In this document: piece by piece, positions 23,401 through 33,401 of the stretch
How the letters are laid out: each line of letters starts with the position of its first letter
How positions within the stretch are numbered: the first letter of the stretch is position 1
Assembly (NCBI RefSeq): GCF_021917145.1
Contig: NW_025813837.1
Coordinates: 1,976,950-2,040,949, forward strand
Source of the DNA: Hypomesus transpacificus
Lineage: Eukaryota > Chordata > Actinopteri > Osmeriformes > Osmeridae
DNA length: 64,000 nt
Reading direction: 5' to 3'
Made by a program: the position numbers and the translations under genes
Notes under the pieces: generated by a model
The model's database searches: none
Told to the model about the DNA's origin: nothing
Seen by the model: only the letters and a program-made list of their open reading frames with translations

Positions 23401-26400
23401 CTTGGCTTTTCTCCGTCAAAGTCAATTCCTACAACAACCAAAAGTAGAAGGAAAGTCAGACTCAAACAGTGAACAAACATTTACAGAGTTAGCAGTTTCG
23501 TTGTCGTCATACAGGAGGACAGAAGAAGCCCAGGCTTGTCTTTTTTTGGTTGGTTACGCCATAAAAAAATAAAATATAAAGACAATTAAAAAAAAACTTG
23601 GCTGGCCTCATTCTGGCTTTCAAAACCAATTTTGTTGCGGCTCTAGAAGCAACGTCCATCAACAATCCTTTTTCATTCATGCAAGGGGATGAGGACATGT
23701 CGCAATTAATGAACAAAGTCTCAGTGTGAGGCATCACCCCGAGAACCCCAGAGCCCCAGGGTGCTGGAGGGGGATAAGGAATCTAGCAGGTGAATAAATA
23801 CTGGTAAAAGCGGGAAGCCAGAGCGACAATTGCATGGTACAAGTAGACCTGGAAATGGAGTCCTCTGCAATACTCTGATGTCCATTCAAACTACAGCCTA
23901 GCCCATTAATGCAGTGCTATTTAAGAAATAATAATAATATATTAACCTCGAAGGCTCTTAGTTAAAGTGACGGGAGTTTGAGCCAGCAACATTTTGATCT
24001 GCAGTCAAGTGGTCTAACCACTGAGCGATACCCTCCCTCTCAATATGATCTGAAATCATCTGCGCATTAGTCATATGAACAGTAAATGTGCCGTGAATGT
24101 CTCAAACCACAGCTTTTGAGAGTGTTGCTAGAAATTGTGGCCTACGTGTTCAGGGCCGAGTTCAGCAAATTCCACAACTAGGCAGTTATCACCACAACAA
24201 TCACACAGGTTCAGATAGTCAGTGATGTGGACAGTTTATGTAATTACAAGGATGTATGTATGAACTGAATAGACAGAAGCTTTTTAACCAGATAATTCAA
24301 CTGTGATGGGAACAGACCCGCGCTTGTCCACTGAATCAAGCATAAAAAAACGTGAATTGTTTGCTACTGAAGCTGAAGACAACTAGTACAGCTGGAGGTG
24401 ACTGTTGTGGCAGGAACACTGTATTGGAATTGCAGAGAAATCTACAGGCAACACACTAGAAAGGGCATTTCAATCACCAAAGTGAACTAGGGTTCCCTGT
24501 TTTTAACATATCATGTGTGGTGCATTTTCCCCTTCCCAAGTAAACCACTAACACTTCTAATCCATGTAACCAAATGTCTGAGGGCAGGTTTGCAAAATAC
24601 AAATGAGGCGTGTTAGTTTAAGGTGTGCCTCTACAGAGATACAAAAACGGTATCCTGTATTTGAGGAACTGAACGCATAATCATATAGTACGTGACTAGC
24701 CGACCTATCCTGAAAGGACAGGATGATGCATCGGTTCACGTCCTGAAAGATACTGTGTGAAACTGGACTAAAGGTCCCACGTAAGTGACTAACGGTTTTG
24801 AAGGAGAATAGGTTGGCTTTCCTTGCCATTGGCTTTAAAAAAATTGACCATCACCTTGGTGCACCTGCTATAGTTGTGAAACTGGGTAACTGTAATAGGA
24901 GCAAACCCATCGACACTCATTTGCCACAAAGCATCATGAAATATAAACTAACAAATGCTCCCGTGTTGTACAATCCCATGTGCATACGTATTACTTTTAA
25001 TGGTGGACTCCGTACTCAGCAAGATTGTCAAGTTTGATAAACCCCTAAAACGTCTTGTTTACCAACCTTGGAAAAGGAAGGTCCCTTCAAAGGCCTCCAT
25101 AGACGTCATATCAACATTTTATCTACTAAATGTTTTCTAATCCTTGATCTCCCTCTGGGCAAAATCAGTGAGGGACATCTAATCTAAATATCACAATTTT
25201 GGTTCACGGTGGTTGAGTCACATTATAGCATGTGGTAAGGTTTCAGCTTTAATGAGAGTTGAAGACAGTCCCACACAGAAGGTGGGTGTGGCCAAAGAAC
25301 AACTTACTTCAGACTCACCATGAGAAAAAAAAAAAACTGACGTTGACAATTAACTACTCCCTTACATTTAATGTTTTGAATCCGACTATCAAACTTGAAT
25401 GAAATTACTGTACACCATTGAGATGTGAGAAAAACAGTGTCCTTACAGTCAGTGCGGTTTGTTACAATTGTGTGAGGCCTTAAGAGAAAGGCATGACTGC
25501 TCTAACGGTATACCGCCTGCCTCCAGACCAAGGAATCGCTCACATTCTTCACATGATCCTCACCTCTCTACACTCCTCCCTTTCACACCCAGTTACTGAA
25601 CCGGTTGAAAACCGTTTACTATAACTGGTTGGTATTTTGCTGCTTTATGTAAACTGATATTTTAAAAAGTGTACAACTAACAGTGAGCGGCTGACTAGAA
25701 ATAAGTGCTAGTTGATATTTGTTATGTTTGTGTTTTATAGGGTAACGTTGCAAAAGGTCAATTTCCTTTTCGGTCTGTCGGCGGAATCTAACTGCCACTT
25801 AAACCAGCCTGAATAAACTCTGGGTTGCTTGTTGACAACCCATTCCAAAATCGAGCCAAAACTGTTCAAGACCCCTGTTCAAGTGGGCAATTCACTTTTA
25901 AAATACACGAATTTGAAGTGGTCCGAGTCTGAAACGTGTGCTTTATATAGCGCATACCACAACCTGGTGAGGAGCAATGACAAGTATTTCCATGGGAGAG
26001 GGACTCCCCCAGTCTGTCAACCTCCCTTCCCCCACATGCACGGGCACAACACCCCCGACCATTCATGGAGACTGAGATTACAAACCTACTAGCCCTTGAT
26101 GGTAAACCCAATTAACCACAAGATTAAGATAGCCCAAAAACGCTATAAAACACAGTTTATGTAATTCAACCAAGACACTTAAAAGCCTGTTTTTATTCTC
26201 AAATACTTTTTCAATTAACAGGTGTCTTAATTAAACCGCGGGGGTCCTATTTTCTAATGTTCTACTATTGAAGCAGGCTAAATAAGTAATGTAGCCTATC
26301 CTACCGGCTGGTAGTACCACGCGCTACGAGAGGATCTGCAGGCAAAATCACTTTTATGGTTTAATTTCTCAGAATACTTGTCAGAGCTCAATCAATGTGG

Positions 26401-26810
26401 CAGATTAATTCAATACAGGCTGGATAAAATGTATCTTGTAAGAATTAATTCAGTAAAAAATAAAAGAAGAGGGGCGACCTTGGAACCATGCGCGTATACC
26501 GATCCACTGCTACATGATTAGTACTGCAGATGCGGATTGAGAGAATCTTATGCTGTAACAATGTAAAGCTGGGTAGCTAATACCATGAGATGATGATTAT
26601 TTCGACTGATCACACAAGCCCATTGCATTAGAAATATAAAGGGATTGTTGGATGACAACGAAATGTAATATTGAAGTTCCAACTCACCTTTTTTAACCGA
26701 GAGTGAATCATTGTTTGGAAGACTTGTGCCACGACCAAGGCGATTCCCACAATCAGTAGATGAGCGCACACAATCCCGGTAGCGTAAATGGCACAGGATC
26801 TTCGGGTCAT
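17494..26810 (-). CDS. scarb2: Scavenger receptor class B member 2 (LIMP-2)
   Basis: Twelve coding exons, in transcript order: 26810-26688, 23428-23271, 22964-22817, 22377-22183, 21573-21482, 21081-20962, 20678-20500, 19613-19495, 19295-19222, 19127-19076, 18955-18806 and 17625-17494. The total is 1542 nt (513 aa). The CD36-family layout is complete: an N-terminal anchor helix (residues about 8-31), a glycosylated luminal domain with NxS/T sites (FFNVTNPE, ENVTF, NGTKV, NGTHEG, NQSNMINGTDG, HINQTI), a C-terminal membrane helix encoded at 18955-18806, and a short cytosolic tail. Motifs such as ESWKNPPPPVY, IGPYTYR, NMINGTDG and FPHFYQADPKY match LIMP-2 better than SCARB1 or CD36. The product should carry glucocerebrosidase to lysosomes. 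The tail lacks the mammalian DERAPLI di-leucine signal (see findings). Which fish paralogue (a, b or c) it is cannot be told here. Confidence 0.95.
17923..17970 (-). other. scarb2: Candidate 48-nt in-frame microexon of scarb2
   Basis: On the minus strand a pyrimidine-rich acceptor ending TTTTATAG is followed by 48 nt with no stop and then a perfect donor, ACT|GTAAGT. It lies between the phase-0 end of the membrane-helix exon (18806) and the phase-0 start of the last exon (17625), and would insert NEVKRIDFNEAFHSFT into the cytosolic tail without shifting the frame. Inclusion is inferred from splice signals only. Confidence 0.5.
18965..18987. repeat. Poly-G tract (poly-C on the scarb2 strand)
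   Basis: A G run immediately beside the acceptor of the membrane-helix exon serves as the polypyrimidine tract on the minus strand. Confidence 0.85.
20143..20152. promoter_or_regulatory. MITF/TFE-type E-box in scarb2 intron
   Basis: GTCACATGAC differs by one base from the CLEAR element GTCACGTGAC bound by TFEB and contains the MITF core TCACATGA. LIMP-2 is a lysosomal gene, so the site is plausible, but it is a single intronic match. I saw no CACGTG core just upstream of the first coding exon. Confidence 0.25.
21577..21690. repeat. GAGA-rich minisatellite
   Basis: (GA)n blocks are punctuated by repeated GAGGCA units directly upstream (in transcript sense) of a scarb2 exon. Confidence 0.93.
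23150..23242 (+). mobile_element. Degenerate tRNA-derived SINE
   Basis: TACAGCTCAGTGAT (A-box region), GGTTGCAGGTTTGAACC (B-box region) and a tail remnant GGGTAAAAGAGTCTGCCC occur in SINE order, in the intron just beyond scarb2 exon 2. Confidence 0.6.
23962..24035 (-). mobile_element. SINE head fragment
   Basis: The minus strand reads CGCTCAGTGGTTAGACCAC, then TGACTGCAGATCAAAATG and GGCTCAAACTCCC. This is the tRNA-like head of the same SINE family seen at 47766 and 56700. Confidence 0.65.
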
Positions 26811-27250
26811 GATGCCGGTATGTCGAAAACTACTTATATAAATGTGAAATTACTTATGAAGTAGCCCAGACTCGTACTCTTGTTTCAATCGCTTCCCTCT
26901 GGCTAGCCCGCTTCTCACTTTGCCTCCACAAGTCACATCAAGCGAATTTGATTTCGTTCGTTGGTAGGAATTAACCTCGTTTCGTTAATCTTCGTGACGA
27001 AAACCGTATATTTTCTTCAACACTGGCATGTATCTCTTTGCTTCTGCCCAGTTGGTGCCAAACTGGCTAACGAAAAGCGACTGCCCTGTTCTGAGGCAAC
27101 GAAAGAAATAGCAGCTTTCAATTCAGAGGAAAGGCAGAATACCTCTCCCTCCTCAGCAGATTTAAATGAACTCGGTCATGCGAAAAGCGTCGTTTTGTCT
27201 GGGCAGTGGGTGTGTTTTAAAATGTAGCGTGCTTTCCTCGTAGTTTAGGT
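26811..27250. other. scarb2 upstream region
   Basis: This is the sequence immediately 5' of the scarb2 start codon. It should hold the 5' UTR and promoter. I see no TATA box or CACGTG element, so the element structure remains unassigned. Confidence 0.4.
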
Positions 27251-27850
27251 CACCCTTTTTAAAGCACCACATTTGGCCTTGGTAATAGTAGCACATTCAA
27301 AACAAAGTAGCCTACTATGTATACATTTATTATCGCGCAAGTGTTGAGCTCATCGACTATTCTTTTTTTATATGCTTATTTAGCATAGAATCAAACATTT
27401 GAAAGTAAACTAGATTCGGAATATTCCACTCTGTTCGACTCACTGTGATGCAGTAAAAGCTGTGTATTTTATTTTAAATGGTAGCGTTTGAAGTAGAGTC
27501 GGGTAACAACGCACTGTCTACGCTAAATGATGAATGGCACTGCATGCTCATTCACATTAACACCAATAATGTTCATATGCTGTTCTTTTATTCGAACAAT
27601 GACGAATATGCAGCAGCTTCCTCGACTTATTCAACACAGTATCTTTGAAGGGACTTCGACCGTTACTTCTTTTAAATTCCGCTATCTTGCCTCATCACGC
27701 CTCCTTAAATATCCACAACATGAAACATGAATAATGTGTTGTTCGAGGAACCAACGATAGTTGACGTGAACCTTTTGTTCACTGAGCAGTAAACCTCATT
27801 GGATACTAGAATCCCGGACCACCATCTCAAGACCACCCCCACAGCACTGT

Positions 27851-27919
27851 GATTGGACGAACGTTGTTGGGTGCGATGCAAAATTTGATCGACTGATTTC
27901 GGGGCGGGGCTCACATAAA
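27851..27919 (+). promoter_or_regulatory. Promoter-like cluster without an assigned gene
   Basis: An inverted CCAAT box (GATTGG, 27851-27856), a GC box (GGGGCGGGGC, 27901-27910) and a TATA-like CATAAA (27914-27919) are spaced as in a class II core promoter reading to the right, with transcription start predicted near 27945. scarb2 reads the other way and starts 1.1 kb to the left; fam47e starts 5.4 kb to the right. It could drive a distal fam47e leader or a non-coding RNA. Confidence 0.4.
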
Positions 27920-30900
27920 GGCAGAACGACAGCGTAATTCTCTTGCTGCGAATGAGATGTTCACCTAAGTCTGACTGGAAGTCTGTCTGGACTCGATCTA
28001 GCAGCTGTCTTCAAGAAAAATAAGTGCGTGCATCTCTTAATAATTAATAGACTATCATTCACAAATCCTTCCTGCCTTTAGCCTCTACACATGTCATAAT
28101 AAATAATTAGCTTCAGATGTAATCAAATATTGTAAAAAATAAATAAACTAGTATGGACCCAAATACACTATGAACAGTATTTTGCACAATGGTGCAACCA
28201 GTAAATCAACGTAAAAAGTAGCCTGTTTATTCTTTTGATGGGCCAATGTTAAACCATGTATTCAGGATTATAAAACATGTCTAATGTGAGCTTTTAAAGG
28301 GTAGAAAGTATTGGTTATGTATCAGAGAACTATTTCATAGAGTGGCATCTGCCAATTTAGCACGGGTTGATGTTTCTTACACAGGAACATAACATTAATT
28401 CATTATTAACAAAAGGAATCCAACCATAAACCTTTTTTATGGTTGCAAATTCCAAGGACAAGCTCAATGACCATGAAGGGTGTCTTTCTCAAGCAATCTT
28501 TTAGACTCTATGGCCTCAACAGGTGTTAAGGTGAAACAGGACCCACAAAGGGTGCATTTCAACTTCATTGTTGGCCTGCCATCTCGCCATCCTTATTTAC
28601 AGACAACACCTGCTACTTGACTCAAAGATGTGTATTTACCTAGAATGTCAATATGAATAGATTATCTTTCCCGCTAACTCAGGTCAGGCACAGAGCAAAG
28701 ACAAGTTAGACAAATTAGTATCAGAACAAATTGTATCCAGTGATGGCATTGAACTGAATGACTCCTTACACTGTAGGCCACATAAATTGCTCTCTTCCTG
28801 GATTCGGTTTCAGATATCATCCACAAATATCCAGCCATACATTTTCGCCATAGCATTCAAATCTATCACTACCATAAGCTTAAGTGCTGCATTCAAGAAA
28901 GGGATGCTTTACCATCATTGCCATCTGTTTCTTATTGATTATTTACTTTACATAGTGTTGTAATTGGCCAGTAGGTTTCATCCTGTTCATAATGCTGTTC
29001 GGGTGGCTAGGGAGAGAACAGAGATCTGTTGGGTCCACTCTTACAGCAAACCTTTCCTGAGGCAACCTTTTGCGGGAGAAATCGACAAAAACAAAAGTAT
29101 TGCACCGTGGGAGTTAGTATACATCACAGCATTTGATGTTGAAAGGAACTGACTGGGTTGGACTCCAACATTAATGTAATTGCGTGGTACTTCATTGTAC
29201 CAAGCGCTTTTACAATCCCAGAGGGACAGGGGATGTCAGAGGGGGGCGGCATCTGTTCAAACAAGAGAAGTGAAAAATGCTACAGAAAATCATCAGGGGG
29301 GAGGATAACAGTTAAGTAATGCAGCCACATTGTTTCAACCAAAAAGAATGGAAAAGACGGGGGGAGGAGGGGAGGGAGAAGGGGGGTGTCCACCTTTGTA
29401 TTAGTCTCTTTTTATGTTTGGCCAGTGGAGCAAGGATACATTTTTTTGCACTGAAGAACTGAAGACACTAACTTTGAAGGCCCACACAATGCTATGTGGT
29501 TACATTAGAAGCTAAACCTTTGAAGCAAGTGGCATGTCCTCACTGCCCTCTGAAAGAAAGCCATTCATACTTACTGGAACAAGAAGACTTTTATCTAGAG
29601 GGTAAATAATTTTGAATTAGTTCTTCGAACCCGTCTGTGTATTTGTTGTCACCACAGATCATTCATTGTGCTCTCACACATCTCAGTCTGAACCAAGGAA
29701 CAGTACCCATAACCCTTGGTGTGCACTTTGCAGCCCAACAATAAGGCGTTTCTTCGACACATTGTTCAGTCATGAGTTGCAACATGCATTTAATCTCATT
29801 CATTCTGTTAACGCATCACTTTTACATCCCCCATCCTAGTGGATTCAACCAAGGTAGGTTACCATCTACATTGTATTCTGTGTTTCAAGTGAACTGTGTA
29901 CTTTCATGGTCATGCTTATCATTGATTTCGGTTGGTCAATCACTTGGATGAAATCCCACATCCTGATGTTCAGCCCCACAGTGGCGGACATTGAGTTTGA
30001 CATGCAGGCACAGCACCCTTTGGTTGGAATGTGTCAGGAATGCCATCTGTGCTTATAGGGCGTTGTACAACACAGAGATCAGCCTCTTCTTGGCAGATTC
30101 CCTCGCTGAAGACAGCAAACCTGGCTGAGTGTTTAATGAGCAGGGGCCGCTGCCTGGGGGAATTTGAACCCCCCACCTGGGACATACTGCTGTGCTAATT
30201 AAACACACTTGTGCACTGCAATGAAATGTGCCACTACTGAAATTGAATCCCAGTCTCAGGCCAAGATCTTGACTGGCATTCTTGTGCAAATCGAGCAGTT
30301 GATACAGCTATTGGCAGATAAAGTCCCACAATGTGTTGAATAGGCGGGGCAGCTTCTTCCCTCCTGTGTTTTCCTTTTTCATATCCACACTAGGCCCCCC
30401 TGTATTGACAATAGAGGGCAGAGGTGGACTGTTACCCACATTTAATCACAGTTGACAGGCAACTGCAGGTCTAGTTTGAATGCAATTTTACAATGATGTG
30501 ACCTTAAACTATAACCATAACATGAACCCAACATTAACACTGACAATGGTTCAACTGGTTGTGGTTTGATACATGTTTTCTCAGCTAAATGCCCAAAATC
30601 TACAGAAATCCATATATCCTGGGTGGCTCCCTGTGGTCATGCAAATACATGAAAGGTTTAACATTCAGATATGCGATCAGTTTGAAGCCTTTAACTTTCC
30701 ATACCTTTCATGGTTCTCCCATTGACTAATTGTGCTGTGTCACCAGACTAGCTGGAGCCCGTAACTCTGTTGTTCTGCATCCTCATGAAGCCTCATGAAT
30801 GTCAGATCATTATTATTGTCAAACTATGTCAATATCAGTTCCACTTCACACTGCTTCTGAAAGTTTCTAGACTCAGAGGTTGTTCAATTTGTCCCACATG

Positions 30901-31192
30901 CCAGAGACTGACCAGGAACCATCTTGTGCCTTGTTGTGCTTGGTGTTGGGTTGTCTAGTGCTTTGACCCTTGTAGCTGACTGTGAGAAATGTCTTGGGAC
31001 TGCTGCAGCTGGACAAAAGAAGTTTGTGACCCCTGCCTTAGCCAGACATTGACAGGACATTTTAACTTCTGTCAGGTGTGGTTTCCAGCTTTAGGGTGGC
31101 TTAGAAGTGACCCTCGTATCAGGTGATTCATGAGATTTAGGTCACCAATGTGATAGGTCGTGAGGGTGGTTTTTTAAATACTGATGAAACAT

Positions 31193-31262
31193 TTTCCAAT
31201 TTCACATTTTCCCAATTTCACATTTTCCCAATTTCACATTTTCCCAATTTCACATTTTCCCA
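31193..31262. repeat. 16-bp minisatellite, about four copies
   Basis: Near-identical tandem copies of CAATTTCACATTTTCC occur in the spacer upstream of fam47e. Confidence 0.93.
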
Positions 31263-32595
31263 TTTGGATAGGAAAAGGATCATAGCATAATTCATCCAGC
31301 ACACTCCCAAAGCACACGTTGATGACGTGCAAACTTGAAGACTCTTGATTGAGACTTGAATGGATTGACTGTGTGGTTAAGGCGGGGATACTTCTATTTG
31401 GAAACAGATGACAAAAAAATTGGACTATTTGAATCTTTGATAGCTGAGAGTTATGGAGTCTAGCTAGTCTTGTCAAAGATCAAACTTTGATTCAAATTGT
31501 GTAAATTATTTACTTGTGTATGTGGAAATGTTTTATTCATTTATTATTGCTTTATGTTGTAATTCTTTGTTTTGGTCGATTTAAAGTTTTGTTGGTTCTA
31601 GTTTTCCCAAATGTTTTCAAAAATTATTTATTGGAAACCAAAGCAGCAGGACAACATTAATTTTGCTCTTAAACCTGTCAATGAGAGCACAAAAAAAATT
31701 GGGGGAAACTGGTGTGACACACAGGAAATATTATTGTTGACAGAGAAATCAAAGGATTTGCCTGCACTTTTGTGTCCAAGGAGTTTACTGCCATATTCTA
31801 ACAACCTTTTACAACCAAAAGGATTTTGAGATATTATCTAAAGAAGACACAAAAGGAAGTGAATATATGGGGTGACAAGGAGGGACCTGTAATATGTGTT
31901 GAATACAATAATATAGTATATTTTCTATTATTCCATTTGTGGAATAATACCTGGACCTTTCAAGAATTGCAACCTTTTGCAGAGTGAATTGTGAATATTA
32001 TGGCTTTTTAACATTCCACTTAGTTGTGGGAACCACACTTGTGACCAGTGGAATTTATTTAGTCAGTGCATTGCTTGCAAAATACTAAATTACGGATTTA
32101 CATGGAAATGCAACTGTAAACTGTGCAGTGCAATTCTTGTACCTTTCAACAGTTACTTATATTACCTAACATTTCTTTTCTTTACTCAAAGTTCTCTCTT
32201 ACACCATGATTATCTCCAAGGAGAGTTGGGAATGGACTAACGCACATATAAATTCAGTACAGTGGTACCACTCCCATGGTACTTCATGGCTCTGGTTCCA
32301 TGAATCACTTCCCTTGAAAAGGTCTGGCACTCCTCATAGATCTCCCCTCCCACAACCATCTCTGTATATCAACCTGCAGCCTTTCAAAGACTGTCTCCGA
32401 CCCTGACAAACACCCTGTACCAGCATAGTTCAGCCCCAGGGAACATTAACTCCCATGTGAGGCGCCGTTTGCAGAAACTGTTAATATTATTACAATTGCG
32501 TTGATATGAGAAGTCAGTTTGAGATAAGGCAACTACGGTTGGAATGTGTTGGTAAGTCGAAAGATCCTTCTAGAATTCCCATGTCATACTCTCAC

Positions 32596-32650
32596 ACTCG
32601 TCATTTAGCAGACACTTTTATCCAAGGTGACGTAAGAACGTACAGCAGAT
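32596..32650 (-). mobile_element. SINE 3' tail fragment
   Basis: CATTTAGCAGACACTTTTAT followed by CCAAGGTGACGTA is the reverse of the teleost SINE tail; no head is visible. Confidence 0.55.
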
Positions 32651-33109
32651 GATCAAAAATCAGAAGTGTATATTTCTAACACTATCAGTGGTCAGAATCA
32701 ATGAATAATTTGTACTCAAAAAAGTTGAACAGCATGACAAATTAAGATATTTGTCAACATATTTATTAATAAAGATATGCCACATGAGCACCAGCAGACC
32801 ACCCTGAACTCAAGACCTTCTTGCAGTCAGACAGCAGTGCAAAACATCTTGCCACAAATTCGACACATGCCTTGTTAAGCTGTCAGCTTGAACTGAGACG
32901 TATTGACTAATTGATAAGCCTGGAGCAGAATCATGGCTTGATTACGGCAAACATATTAACCAATACAAAAATATTGTTATTCTATGCAATCTTTTGGGTA
33001 TTTTGAGTGATCTCAGTTAGATCTAATAATAATATTTTTTGAAAAGACACATGCAAAATTAAAACTTTTTTTTTTTTTACTAAAATGATGGGAAAACAAT
33101 GAAAAGTAA

Positions 33110-33279
33110 TGACGTCATCAAAAGACCCTACTTTTCAAGAAAAATATTTAGTCACTTCCGAGGAAATACAGGTTTGGGGTGGCACATGTGATGACAGACT
33201 GCCCTCTAGAGGTCCAGTACTACTTGTATGCACCTTCCGGTTGATGACTTTGCTTTGTTGACTTTGTTACCATGGTTTC
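33110..33279 (+). promoter_or_regulatory. Candidate fam47e promoter: CRE and X-box-like site
   Basis: TGACGTCA at 33110-33117 is a perfect cAMP response element, and GTTACCATGGTTTC at 33266-33279 resembles an RFX X-box with one good half-site (GTTACC). They lie 285 and 123 bp upstream of the proposed start codon. Both motif types are typical of testis and ciliary gene promoters. The ATG inside the X-box-like site opens only a 9-codon upstream frame. Confidence 0.4.
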
Positions 33280-33401
33280 TAACAACTTAAATGATAAATG
33301 ACCACCGAACTAGCCGGCTACTTATGAATTTAGAAAAGCACACAGACGTTGCAAGCTAGCTTACAACTTGGTCGATTGCAAAAATACTTCTGCTTTTACG
33401 A

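Larger units (their letters stand above)
27945..33110. other. Large gene-poor spacer between divergent scarb2 and fam47e
   Basis: I find no confident coding exon here. One segment, 29771-29853, looks like an exon: acceptor TTGTTCAG, an ATG at 29772 opening a short hydrophobic reading frame, and donor AAG|GTAGGT. It has no recognisable homology. The spacer also has a 16-bp minisatellite at 31193-31262, a SINE tail fragment at about 32596-32650 on the minus strand, and a G/A-rich stretch near 29340-29390. I see no starch-binding stbd1-like exon, although that gene lies nearby in mammals. Confidence 0.5.

Noticed and set aside
31611-31829. 72-codon plus-strand open frame in the spacer
   Set aside because: AT-rich composition, no motif, no matching exon nearby; likely chance.
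27945-33110. stbd1, expected near fam47e and ccdc158 in mammals
   Set aside because: No starch-binding (CBM20) or hydrophobic N-terminal exon could be found on either strand.
33267-33303. ATG in an ideal Kozak context upstream of fam47e as the true start
   Set aside because: It opens only nine codons before a stop; the ATG at 33402 joins in phase with the family-specific second exon.
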